From NCBI GenBank assembly GCA_963710275.1, contig CAVPZS010000011.1:30276-94275 (forward strand): DNA of 64,000 nucleotides, given 5' to 3'. The number at the start of each line of letters is the position of its first letter. Positions within the stretch are counted from its first letter, which is position 1. The notes beneath the pieces are model-generated. The model did not search any database. It was not told the origin of the DNA and saw nothing but the letters and a program-made list of their open reading frames with translations. A program made the position numbers and the translations under genes. Positions 1-7,294 of this stretch are shown here, piece after piece. The DNA is from Rhodoblastus sp963710275. Lineage in GTDB: Bacteria; Pseudomonadota; Alphaproteobacteria; Rhizobiales; Beijerinckiaceae.

Positions 1-25
1 ACGCCTCAGACAGGCGCCTGGTCCG

Positions 26-781
26 TCATCTATGGCCGGGCCAATCGTAGTGGTCGTGAAGATCCTTTTCATAGGCCGGGTCGACGTCCCCAAGAGGGCT
101 CCAGGGGGGACTGGCCTTGACCTGAGCGCGGCTGACGCCGGCGCTCAATTGCCGATCCGCCCAGGAGATGTCCTTCACTGCGTGGCGCGAGATCAGGACA
201 TGCTTGCCTGACCACCAGTGTCCCGTCTCGGCGACCAGATAAGGGATGCCCCAGCCGGCGTCATCGACCAGCATGTCCTCGACCTTGCCGATCGCGCCGT
301 CGATGGCGAGGATGTGATAGCCTTTGATCGCATCGATGCTGCGCAAGTGGGGATCGCAGTCGGTCTCGGGGTTCGTGGTTTCCGCCTGCGGCGCGAACAC
401 GAACAGCGGCGGCGCTGAATAACGCGAGGCGATCGGATTGACGCCGAAACCGCTTTCGAGCGAATTCGGCTCCCATCCGTAATAGTCGTAGAGGTGACGC
501 TCCATCTGCATCGACACCGGCTCGTGCTCGGAAAGTTCCGGGCTGCCCTGAACCTGCGCCCTAGTCAGCGCGATGGACAACGCGCGGCGCTCGTGGTCCA
601 CCTTGCCGATGGTCGAGGGGTGGAGCAGAACCTTGCGGGTCGTCAGCCATTTGCCGGTGTCGACGACCAGCCAACGCGCCAGCCAGGTCCTGTCGTCAAA
701 CAAGACATCGGCCACGGCTCCGATCTCGCCGTCGCTTGCCTCTATGACATAGCCCATCAGGGCCGATGCGAGCTTTAGCAT
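26..781 (-). CDS. Double PRC-barrel domain protein
   Basis: The 251-residue protein has two PRC-barrel repeats, at about residues 1-78 and 146-222. Each contains the family pattern of a short beta strand, a D/G-rich turn and W-x-V-x-D/E-T-G (LVVDTGKW, then LVAETGHW). PRC-barrels bind partners in RNA processing, photosynthetic reaction centres and stress responses; the role here is unknown. I chose the start at 781 (MLKLASALMG) because the first barrel begins there; the frame stays open to 817. A 17-bp regulatory element lies 74 bp upstream. A paralogue at 56.3-57.0 kb is interrupted by two stop codons. No membrane segment or signal peptide is seen, so it should be cytoplasmic. The family call is firm and the function is open. 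Confidence 0.85.
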   Translation of the reverse strand: MLKLASALMGYVIEASDGEIGAVADVLFDDRTWLARWLVVDTGKWLTTRKVLLHPSTIGKVDHERRALSIALTRAQVQGSPELSEHEPVSMQMERHLYDYYGWEPNSLESGFGVNPIASRYSAPPLFVFAPQAETTNPETDCDPHLRSIDAIKGYHILAIDGAIGKVEDMLVDDAGWGIPYLVAETGHWWSGKHVLISRHAVKDISWADRQLSAGVSRAQVKASPPWSPLGDVDPAYEKDLHDHYDWPGHR

Positions 782-855
782 GACGTCATCCCCACCTATT
801 CTTTCGCGGCGTTTCATCTTCCGCCACGATAGGCAGCCCGGCGCACCCGGCGATA

Positions 856-872
856 GGCTCGGAAACTACTCA
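856..872 (-). promoter_or_regulatory. 17-bp regulon element, copy 1
   Basis: Reads TGAGTAGTTTCCGAGCC on the minus strand, 74 bp upstream of the PRC-barrel start at 781. A TATCGT hexamer at 831-826 is a candidate -10, beginning 41 bp after the first motif base. The divergent CbpA gene begins 100 bp away on the other side and has no copy pointing at it. Confidence 0.8.
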
Positions 873-972
873 GCAAAAAAACCGCTTCCCGTTCGATGCG
901 TTTCGGCGCCATCCTGGACGGGCAGAGCTTTGCCCGGCAGCCTGTTCCGGCGCCGTTCGCAGCGGAGGGCCA

Positions 973-1866
973 ATGAAGGACCCATACGAAATCCTCGGGG
1001 TTGCGCGCGGCGCGGCGCCGGAAGAGATTCGCAAGGCCTACCACCGGCTGGCCAAGAAGCTGCACCCGGACCTCAATCCCGGCGACAAGCATTCGGAAAG
1101 CCGGTTCAAGGAGGTCGCCAGCGCCTACGACCTTCTCTCGGATCCCGAGAAAAGGCGACGGTTCGACAGCGGCGAGATCGACGCCTCCGGGGCGGAGGCG
1201 CCGCGCGAAAAATTCTACCGGGATTACGCCGCCCAGGCCCCCGGAGGCAATCCTTATGAAAGCCAGTCCGGCTACGCGGACTTCATCGACACGGACGACA
1301 TCCTCGCGGAAATTTTCCGGCGGCAGGCCCGGCAGGCGCGCGGATCCGATTTGCGCTACAGCCTTGCCGTCGACTTTCTCGACGCGATCAATGGCGCAAC
1401 CAGGCGGATCAACCTGCCGGAAGGCGGATCACTCGACGTGACCATTCCGCCGGGAATTCGCGATGGACAGATCCTCCGGCTGCGTGGCAAGGGCGCCGCC
1501 GCTCCTGGCGAAGGCGAAGCCGGCGACGTCCTAGTGGAAGTTTCGATCAATCCGCATCCGTTCTTTTCCCGACATGGCGATAATATTCATATCGATTTGC
1601 CGGTCACTTTCGCCGAAGCCGTGCTCGGCGCCGAAATCAAGACGCCGACGCCGACCGGACCTGTCATCCTTACAGCGCCGAAAGGCTCCAACACCGGTTC
1701 GGTTCTCCGGCTGAAAGGAAAAGGCGTTCCCCGCCCTGACGGCCGCGGCGACCTGCTGGTCAAGCTTAAGATCATGGCGCCAACGGGACCGAACCCCGAA
1801 CTGGAAGCGTTTCTCGCGACCTGGGCGCCCGCGAATTATGATCCGCGCCGGGGGATGCAGTCATGA
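973..1866 (+). CDS. cbpA: DnaJ-family co-chaperone, CbpA type
   Basis: The 297-residue protein has an N-terminal J domain (about 1-66) with the HPD tripeptide at 31-33, which stimulates the DnaK ATPase. A glycine-rich linker (about 75-115) and two C-terminal substrate-binding domains (about 120-285) follow. There is no zinc-finger domain, which separates CbpA from DnaJ. The next gene starts inside its stop codon (ATGA overlap at 1863) and encodes a CbpM-like MerR-type protein. That gives the standard cbpA-cbpM pair, in which CbpM inhibits CbpA. No regulon element points toward it; the nearest, at 856-872, faces the divergent gene. CbpA is usually linked to starvation, acid and heat stress. 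Confidence 0.9.
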   Translation: MKDPYEILGVARGAAPEEIRKAYHRLAKKLHPDLNPGDKHSESRFKEVASAYDLLSDPEKRRRFDSGEIDASGAEAPREKFYRDYAAQAPGGNPYESQSGYADFIDTDDILAEIFRRQARQARGSDLRYSLAVDFLDAINGATRRINLPEGGSLDVTIPPGIRDGQILRLRGKGAAAPGEGEAGDVLVEVSINPHPFFSRHGDNIHIDLPVTFAEAVLGAEIKTPTPTGPVILTAPKGSNTGSVLRLKGKGVPRPDGRGDLLVKLKIMAPTGPNPELEAFLATWAPANYDPRRGMQS

Positions 1867-2300
1867 TCATCACCAAGCGGGACTTTCTCACGCGCGCCAG
1901 TCTCGATCATGCGACTCTCGACATCTGGATCCAGGAGGAGTGGCTGATTCCAGGCGGGATGGGCGACGATCTCGCGTTTTCCGAAGCGGACCTGGCGCGG
2001 GCGAAATTGATCCGCGATCTGATCGACGATCTTGGCGTCAACGCCGAGGGCGTCGGGGTGGTCCTGCACCTGCTGGATCAGTTGCACGGCATGCGCAGGG
2101 CGATGGCCGAGGGCTGGAATTGGTCCACGAGCCATCGGGGCCGTTCTCCAACGTTCAGATTCCCGGTTCTTCCCGTTCCTCAAAACCGCGACAGGATTGA
2201 TCGAAGGCGGACAGAGCGTCCGCCAGATAGTCCGGAAGCAAGGGAATCTCCATCAGGTATCTGGCGGGATTGCCCTCACGCCGCTCTCCCGCGCTTTTGA
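1863..2300 (+). CDS. cbpM: CbpM-like MerR-type modulator, C-terminus probably frameshifted
   Basis: The first 85 or so residues resemble CbpM: a short MerR-like helix-turn-helix, then DLARAKLIRDLIDDL and a helical tail. The ATG overlaps the cbpA stop codon, which suggests translational coupling. Beyond about residue 85 the frame turns into Arg/Pro/Ser-rich sequence and runs into the convergent DUF3775 gene. A one-base shift near 2120 would give a compact protein ending at 2200, closer to the roughly 100-residue family size. I therefore treat the stop at 2300 as doubtful. The expected role is binding and inhibiting the J domain of CbpA in the cytoplasm. Confidence 0.6.
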   Translation: MIITKRDFLTRASLDHATLDIWIQEEWLIPGGMGDDLAFSEADLARAKLIRDLIDDLGVNAEGVGVVLHLLDQLHGMRRAMAEGWNWSTSHRGRSPTFRFPVLPVPQNRDRIDRRRTERPPDSPEARESPSGIWRDCPHAALPRF

Positions 2301-2589
2301 CCGCCGCGCGCCAGTCCGCAGGTTCAAAGTCGCCGCGTCCGATCCAGGCGAGCGCGACAAGCGCGTCGCTTTCATCAACGTCAAGCGCGTCGATGAATTC
2401 AACCAGCTCCAGACGCGCCGGGCGATCGCCGGAGTCAGTCAGGACAGCGACAAACTGATCATCCGAGGGATTGGAGCCGTCGCGCTGCGCGCCAATGTCT
2501 TCGGACAGGAGCTCGCGGGACTTGGCGATCACGAAACAGACCTTGTCTGTGTTGATTCCCCGCATTTCCGGTTCGTTTTCGCGCAGCAT
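2155..2589 (-). CDS. DUF3775 family protein
   Basis: This 144-residue acidic protein resembles the DUF3775 family, small alphaproteobacterial proteins of unknown function. Recognisable parts are the KVCFVIAKSREL helix near the N-terminus and the central VEFIDALDVDESDALVALAWIGRGDF segment. The ATG at 2589 has a GGAAG Shine-Dalgarno sequence upstream; the frame is open further 5', but that part is Arg/Pro-rich and not protein-like. Upstream, in order, lie a hairpin terminator (2633-2674) and a regulon element (2764-2780). Transcripts from that element would have to pass the terminator. The gene converges with the CbpM-like gene. Confidence 0.7.
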   Translation of the reverse strand: MLRENEPEMRGINTDKVCFVIAKSRELLSEDIGAQRDGSNPSDDQFVAVLTDSGDRPARLELVEFIDALDVDESDALVALAWIGRGDFEPADWRAAVKSAGERREGNPARYLMEIPLLPDYLADALSAFDQSCRGFEEREEPGI

Positions 2590-2632
2590 TCGATCCGACT
2601 TCCAATGTTCGCCGTCGTTCGAACGACGGGGC

Positions 2633-2674
2633 AAAAAAAGTGGCGGCCGCGGGGGAGGAAACGACGACCGCCAC
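2633..2674 (-). terminator. Intrinsic terminator in the DUF3775 leader
   Basis: On the minus strand a 9-bp stem (2674-2666 pairing with 2648-2640, one G-T pair) is followed directly by seven T residues (2639-2633). It lies between regulon copy 2 and the DUF3775 start, so it could be an attenuator or the 3' end of a short RNA. A similar hairpin with the same TCCTCCC loop is found at 8946-8982. Confidence 0.75.
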
Positions 2675-2763
2675 GGTCGGAGCAGCGAAGCTGGGCGCAA
2701 CAGGCGCGACAATCGTAGCTCAAGACACTCTCCAGAATAGCCACGGCGATCCACCTCGCGGAA

Positions 2764-2780
2764 GGATCGGAATCTACTCA
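2764..2780 (-). promoter_or_regulatory. 17-bp regulon element, copy 2
   Basis: Reads TGAGTAGATTCCGATCC on the minus strand. TATTCT at 2739-2734 is a candidate -10, beginning 41 bp after the first motif base, which predicts a transcript start near 2727. The next start codon is 174 bp away (DUF3775), with a terminator in between. Confidence 0.8.
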
Positions 2781-2792
2781 CGACGCCGCGTC

Positions 2793-2836
2793 AGCGGATC
2801 GTCACCTGCCCGACCTCGACGCCGGCGGGATCGAAC
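2793..2836 (-). pseudogene. 3'-end relic of a second hydrogenase large-subunit gene
   Basis: These 44 bp match the last 44 bp of hynL (17192-17235) at 42 positions. On the minus strand they still encode FDPAGVEVGQVTIR followed by a TGA stop, so codons and stop are intact, but nothing else of the gene is present. The fragment sits between the hybrid-kinase stop and regulon copy 2. It looks like a scar left by deletion or recombination of a second hydrogenase operon. Confidence 0.75.
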
Positions 2837-2865
2837 GGGGGAACAAGGCAAGTCCGAGCGGCCCT

Positions 2866-5190
2866 CTAAATGGCCGTCGCTTCGACGCCATCCAGATAGC
2901 TGGACAATTCATTGACCCATTTATGGGAAACCGCATCGTCCAGGTCGTCCGCCGCAGTTTCCAGGGCGGCTCCGATTTCGGTGATGACAGGAAATCCGAA
3001 CATTCCTCCGGCGCCGCGCATGCCGTGCGACAGCAGCGCTACCGTCGCGAAGTCCTGGCGATCCAGGGCGCCGCGCATTGTGGCGACATCGCGCTTGCGG
3101 TTTCGCAGGAACTCGGCGTTGCGTTCTACGCGTCTCCCGCCGCTGTCCCTGTCCTGTCCCCGGACAACCGCAAGCGCTGGCGGCCCCGGCGCCCGGGAGT
3201 AGTCCCTGATGGCCTGGAGCAGCACCTCTTGCTTGATGGGCTTGGTAAGATAAGCGGTGCAGCCTGCTTCCTCGCATTTTTCGCGATCGCCTTTCAGGGC
3301 GGCGGCCGTCAATGCGATGATCGGCGTGGGCGGACGGTGGTTGGCCTTTTCCCATGTCCGGATCGCCCGCGTCGCGGTCAGCCCGTCCATGACCGGCATC
3401 TGCCGGTCCATGAGGACGAGATCGAAATGCCCCAGGACGAACTTTTCAAACGCAATCGCCCCATTTTCCGCGATCTCGATCCGATAGGGCGTATCCTGCA
3501 AATAGGCGAGCGTGATCGTGCGGTTGTCGGGATAATCCTCCACGAGAAGGATGTTCAGCGCCAGTATCGGCGGCGCGGGCTTGTCGCCGATGCGCGGGGC
3601 CGTTTCCCGCTTGGCGCCCGTCAGGATTTCAAACGGCGCGGCGAACGAAAACACGCTGCCCTTGCCAAGCTCGCTTTCGACCCAGATGCGTCCGCCCATC
3701 AACTCCACCAGCTGCCGTGAAATCGTCAGGCCCAGTCCGGTGCCCCCATATCGGCGCGTGGTGGATGAGTCCGCCTGCGTGAAGCGCTCGAACACATGCG
3801 CCAGCTTTTCCGCCGGAATTCCGATTCCGGTGTCCGCAATCGTGAAGCGCAGTGTTGGCGACACCCCGTCAGGCGAAACGCGCAGCGACACTTCGCCGGT
3901 TTCCGTAAACTTGATGGCGTTGCCGAGCAGATTGAGGAGCACCTGCTGCACCCTGGTGGGGTCGCCGACAATATTTTTTGGCGTTCCCGGCGCGATCTCG
4001 CAGACCAGGGCCAGGCCCTTTTGTTCGGCGCGCACCGCCAGCATTTCCAGGGTTTTGTCCACCAGCTCGGTCGGCGAGAATTCGGTGCGCTCCAGATCCA
4101 GCTGCGACGCTTCCACTTTCGACAGATCAAGAATGTCGTTGATGAGCAGGAGCAGGTTTTCGCCGGCGCGACTGAATATTTCCACATATTTTCTTTGCTC
4201 TGATGTGAGCGTTGTTTTCGCAAGCAGTGCGGCGACGCCGATGATCGAATTCACCGGCGTGCGGATTTCGTGGCTCATGCTGGCCAGAAAATCCGACTTG
4301 GTCTCGCTGGCGCTTTCGGCAGCGGCTCTCGCTTGATGAAGTTCCGCTTCGACAAGCTTGCTTTCGGTGATGTCACGCGCGGCTGCGAAAACGCCCTGCA
4401 ATTTGCGCTGCCGGTCGTAAATCGTGGTCGCGTTATAGGACACGACGGTTTTCTTGCCGCTGCGGTCGATGGCCGTCAACTCGAAGTCGGTGACTTTCTT
4501 GTCGGTCAGCACGAGTTTGATTCCCGCTTCGGCCCGCTCGGGATCGGTGAAATGGGTCTTGAACGGCGAGCCGATCAATTCGTCGCGCGTCCATCCCGTC
4601 AGCGCCTCCATTTGCTTGTTGACGTCGGTGATGAACCCGGCGGGGTCCGTGGTGATCAGCGGGTCGATGCTCAATTCAATCAGCGAGCGCGTATAGAATT
4701 GCTGGTCGCGAAGGCGCTGGTCGAGCTTTGCCTGTTCGGCTTCCACCCGCTTGCGCGCGGTATTGTCGGTGCCGATCAACAGATAGCCGATGATGACGTT
4801 CTGCATGTCACGTAACGCCGTGACGGACACGACCGCCGGGAAGCGACTCCCATCCTTGCGGATATAGGTCAGTTCGTAGATATCCTCGATGCCGCGGGAC
4901 GCCTTGAAAACCAGGGCTTCGAACCCCGGAGTGATCATGGTTCCGAGCTCCGAGCTCAGCGTCTTGGCCCGGGCGATGACCTCCTTGGGATCGGAAATGT
5001 CGGCCGGGGTGATCGTGTTCACCACTTCGGCGGCCGCATAGCCCAGCATGCGCTCGGCGCCGACGTTGAAGATCTGGATCACGCCTTTCGCGTCGGTGGC
5101 GATGCTCGAGAAATTGGCGCTGTTGAAAATCGCACGCTGCAGAGCGCCCGCTTCCAGGACAGCCTCTTCCGCCCGATCGGACGCGGTCAA
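2866..5190 (-). CDS. Hybrid histidine kinase (PAS-PAS-HisKA-HATPase-REC-HPt)
   Basis: This 774-residue kinase has two PAS domains (about 15-145 and 160-280) and a HisKA dimerisation domain with phospho-acceptor His307 in MSHEIRTP. An HATPase_c domain follows (N box near 424, G boxes near 453 and 483). Next come a receiver with Asp595 in LMDRQMPVMDG and a C-terminal HPt domain with His722 in LLSHGMRGAG. No transmembrane segment is seen, so it should sense a cytoplasmic signal. Start is TTG, only 7 bp after the response regulator gene, so the two form one operon behind regulon copy 3. The HPt end implies a phosphorelay to a separate response regulator; the adjacent receiver-only protein is one candidate and an unlinked DNA-binding regulator another. 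Confidence 0.92.
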   Translation of the reverse strand: MTASDRAEEAVLEAGALQRAIFNSANFSSIATDAKGVIQIFNVGAERMLGYAAAEVVNTITPADISDPKEVIARAKTLSSELGTMITPGFEALVFKASRGIEDIYELTYIRKDGSRFPAVVSVTALRDMQNVIIGYLLIGTDNTARKRVEAEQAKLDQRLRDQQFYTRSLIELSIDPLITTDPAGFITDVNKQMEALTGWTRDELIGSPFKTHFTDPERAEAGIKLVLTDKKVTDFELTAIDRSGKKTVVSYNATTIYDRQRKLQGVFAAARDITESKLVEAELHQARAAAESASETKSDFLASMSHEIRTPVNSIIGVAALLAKTTLTSEQRKYVEIFSRAGENLLLLINDILDLSKVEASQLDLERTEFSPTELVDKTLEMLAVRAEQKGLALVCEIAPGTPKNIVGDPTRVQQVLLNLLGNAIKFTETGEVSLRVSPDGVSPTLRFTIADTGIGIPAEKLAHVFERFTQADSSTTRRYGGTGLGLTISRQLVELMGGRIWVESELGKGSVFSFAAPFEILTGAKRETAPRIGDKPAPPILALNILLVEDYPDNRTITLAYLQDTPYRIEIAENGAIAFEKFVLGHFDLVLMDRQMPVMDGLTATRAIRTWEKANHRPPTPIIALTAAALKGDREKCEEAGCTAYLTKPIKQEVLLQAIRDYSRAPGPPALAVVRGQDRDSGGRRVERNAEFLRNRKRDVATMRGALDRQDFATVALLSHGMRGAGGMFGFPVITEIGAALETAADDLDDAVSHKWVNELSSYLDGVEATAI

Positions 5191-5197
5191 AGAATTT

Positions 5198-5593
5198 TCA
5201 CAGGCGCGCCCCCCTGGCGTGAGCGATGCGTTGGGCGCCGGCCGACTCCAGCGCCCGGGTTATGGCGCAACCGAGATCGGCTTCCTGGAACGGCTTTTCG
5301 AGCACGAAGTCGTCGGGCCTGAGCGCCCTGAATTTTGCGACATTGCCGCTCATGAAAAAATGCAGGACGAACCCGGAGCGCAGGATTTCATCCATGGCGA
5401 CGATGCCGCTTCCCTGGCCCAACCGCACATCGACCATCATCAGGTCGGGCCTGTGCTCGGCGGCGCCGGCCACCGCGTCGAGCTCGGTGGCGGCGACGGC
5501 GCAAACGGAATGGCCCATCTCTTCAAGCATTTCTCCCAGCAATTCACCGATCACGGCGTCGTCATCAACGACGAGGATGCGAAGCCCTGTCAT
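5198..5593 (-). CDS. Single-domain response regulator
   Basis: This receiver-only protein has the acidic pocket VVDDDA, the phospho-acceptor Asp in LMMVDVRLG (residue 55 from this start) and Lys in LEKPF. It has no output domain, so it probably passes or drains phosphate in a relay. I chose ATG 5593 because an AGGA Shine-Dalgarno lies 8 bp upstream and the receiver begins at once; ATG 5611 or GTG 5629 would add 6 or 12 residues. The hybrid kinase follows 7 bp downstream. Regulon copy 3 lies 113 bp upstream, so this sensory pair probably belongs to the regulon it may help control. Confidence 0.85.
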   Translation of the reverse strand: MTGLRILVVDDDAVIGELLGEMLEEMGHSVCAVAATELDAVAGAAEHRPDLMMVDVRLGQGSGIVAMDEILRSGFVLHFFMSGNVAKFRALRPDDFVLEKPFQEADLGCAITRALESAGAQRIAHARGARL

Positions 5594-5706
5594 CGGCAAT
5601 CCTGCTTTCATCGCCTTCTTTTTGCGCACGTCGTGGCCCCCGTTCTGATTTCAAGCTGCGAATGAAACAAGCGCGAAGCCATGCGCCCCAAACGTCTGCG
5701 CCGCCA

Positions 5707-5723
5707 GCGTCGGAATTTACTCA
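5707..5723 (-). promoter_or_regulatory. 17-bp regulon element, copy 3
   Basis: Reads TGAGTAAATTCCGACGC on the minus strand, 113 bp upstream of the response regulator start at 5593. It is followed by TGGCGGC, the same extension as in copy 7. No good TAnnnT hexamer is seen at the usual spacing. Confidence 0.78.
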
Positions 5724-5772
5724 GGGGGCCCGGCGGCGATCGATGGGCGATCTGGCTCGTTCATCCGATCGA

Positions 5773-6357
5773 CTATCTGCCCGCCTTGCGCCAGTCCAAA
5801 GCCATGGCGATCAGCGCCGCGCCGCCGAACAGCAGGTCGATGCCGACAAGGAGTCCGAGCGCCCAGACGAGCGTCCCCGGAAATCCGGAGATGATGATGC
5901 CGGCGAGAATCAGATCCATGACGCCGTTCACCAGCATCCATTCCCATTTGCCTGTGAGTTCACGGCGATGGGCAATGGCGAGAAAAATGATCGCGACGCC
6001 ATCGACGATGAAATAGGCAGTCAGAACGAGAGTCAGCGTCGCGAGACCTTCAAACGGATTCCACAGCAGAACGGCGCCGGCGACGACCGCGGCGGCAGCT
6101 GACAGCAGCGCCCAGACGAACCCCGGCGCCGATCTGGCGCGAAGGGTGAAAAACAGGCCGACCAGTCCCGCGACCAGGAACAGCCAACCCAGGAAGACCG
6201 TCGTGGCCAGTCCGGCGATCGGCGGAACGACGATGGCGCCGGCCCCGAGCACGCATAAAATGATCCCCTCGGCCAGAAACAGGCCCCAACGATCATGAAC
6301 CGACTGGACAAGCGTGTCCGCCGGCCCGGAATTCTGCGTTTGTTGCTGCATGGACAT
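5773..6357 (-). CDS. HdeD/DUF308 family membrane protein
   Basis: This 194-residue protein has about six hydrophobic helices in three pairs from residue 25 on, with the DUF308/HdeD pattern of G-x-F-P-G-T-L and D-L-L-F-G-G near the C-terminus. HdeD of enteric bacteria is linked to acid resistance; a general envelope-stress role is the likely reading. The ATG at 6357 follows a strong AAGGAGATG Shine-Dalgarno; an earlier in-frame start at 6426 is less likely. No regulon element is seen upstream, which makes it one of the few exceptions in the region. Confidence 0.85.
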   Translation of the reverse strand: MSMQQQTQNSGPADTLVQSVHDRWGLFLAEGIILCVLGAGAIVVPPIAGLATTVFLGWLFLVAGLVGLFFTLRARSAPGFVWALLSAAAAVVAGAVLLWNPFEGLATLTLVLTAYFIVDGVAIIFLAIAHRRELTGKWEWMLVNGVMDLILAGIIISGFPGTLVWALGLLVGIDLLFGGAALIAMALDWRKAGR

Positions 6358-6659
6358 GGTCTCATCTCCTTCGTTGAGCGAAAAAATCCTGTCGACGGAA
6401 CCGTCGCCGGCAAAGGCGACGGCCACGAAATTCCATCAACGCTGGACGGGCTGCATCGGGTCCCGGAACGCCGGCGGTAAGGATCAGTGTGTCGCCCCCC
6501 AATGGCGGCCAGGCCGGACAGCCCTGTCCGTCTCCGAGTGCGGAAGCGCTTCAGGTTAAGGTGCGGCGCGCGGAATGCGGCAGCCTCGGAAAATACCCAC
6601 GTCAGTCGCGTCAATCGTCCATTCGATGGACGCCGCAATCCACCGTTCCGGCGGGAGCA
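6358..6659. other. Upstream region of the divergent HdeD-like and exonuclease genes
   Basis: About 300 bp with no gene I can support and no clear match to the 17-bp element. It must hold the HdeD-like promoter, which I cannot assign. Confidence 0.4.
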
Positions 6660-6676
6660 TGAGTAGATTCCGTTCC
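6660..6676 (+). promoter_or_regulatory. 17-bp regulon element, copy 4
   Basis: Reads TGAGTAGATTCCGTTCC (one mismatch in TTCCGA), 111 bp upstream of the exonuclease start at 6788. Confidence 0.7.
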
Positions 6677-6787
6677 TTTCCTTGCCGCGGGTTGGCGCTC
6701 AACATGCCGCTCGGGCGCAAGATTGTTGATCCGCGCCGCAATTGTGGCCCCGGCGTCAATGGCCGCCGCCATCTCGAAGAGGCGACC

Positions 6788-7276
6788 ATGCGGTATTTTC
6801 TTGATGCTGAGTTCAATGGCTTTGGCGGCGATCTGATCTCCATCGCGCTGGCGCCCGAGGACCGGCAGGCCGCCGCATTTTACGAAGCGCTGCCTTGCGC
6901 GAAGCCCGAGCCCTGGGTGATCGAACGCGTGCTCCCGGTCCTGCAGAAGCCGCCGATTTCCCGTCCCGAGGCGACCAGAAAATTGGCCGAATATTTGCGC
7001 GGCGACGCTGAGCCGGTCGTGATTTCCGATTGGCCGGAAGACATCGCGCATCTGGCGCTGTTGATGGTGACCAGCCCCGGTCGGCGTTTGGCTCTGCCAA
7101 GGTTGAGATTTGAGCTGCTGGACTTGCCGCTGTTCCATTCCGAGACATTGAGCGAAACGCCGCACAACGCGCGCTGCGACGCGATCGCCCTGCGCGACTA
7201 TGTCCTGGACTATGGGGTATCTGCGGCGTCGGAACGGTCACCGGGCCAAGCCGCAGTCTGGCGCCAAGCGCGGTGA
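6788..7276 (+). CDS. Small DEDD-type 3'-5' exoribonuclease
   Basis: This 162-residue protein begins with YFLDAEFNG, giving the Asp6/Glu8 pair of DEDD exonucleases. A third acid is at Asp81 or Asp85 (SDWPED), and His126/Asp131 (PHNARCDA) form the last motif. Length and layout match the Rv2179c-like 3'-5' exoribonuclease family. The protein should bind two metal ions and trim RNA or DNA ends in the cytoplasm; the substrate is unknown. The ATG at 6788 is where homology starts, though the frame is open from 6575. Regulon copy 4 lies upstream. The gene converges with the MFS gene 18 bp downstream. Confidence 0.82.
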   Translation: MRYFLDAEFNGFGGDLISIALAPEDRQAAAFYEALPCAKPEPWVIERVLPVLQKPPISRPEATRKLAEYLRGDAEPVVISDWPEDIAHLALLMVTSPGRRLALPRLRFELLDLPLFHSETLSETPHNARCDAIALRDYVLDYGVSAASERSPGQAAVWRQAR

Positions 7277-7294
7277 CCGGGCCGAGCCGCGCGT

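Noticed and set aside
6373..6393. TGAGCG...CCTGTCG sequence near the HdeD-like gene
   Set aside because: It lacks TTCCGA and faces away from the HdeD-like start.
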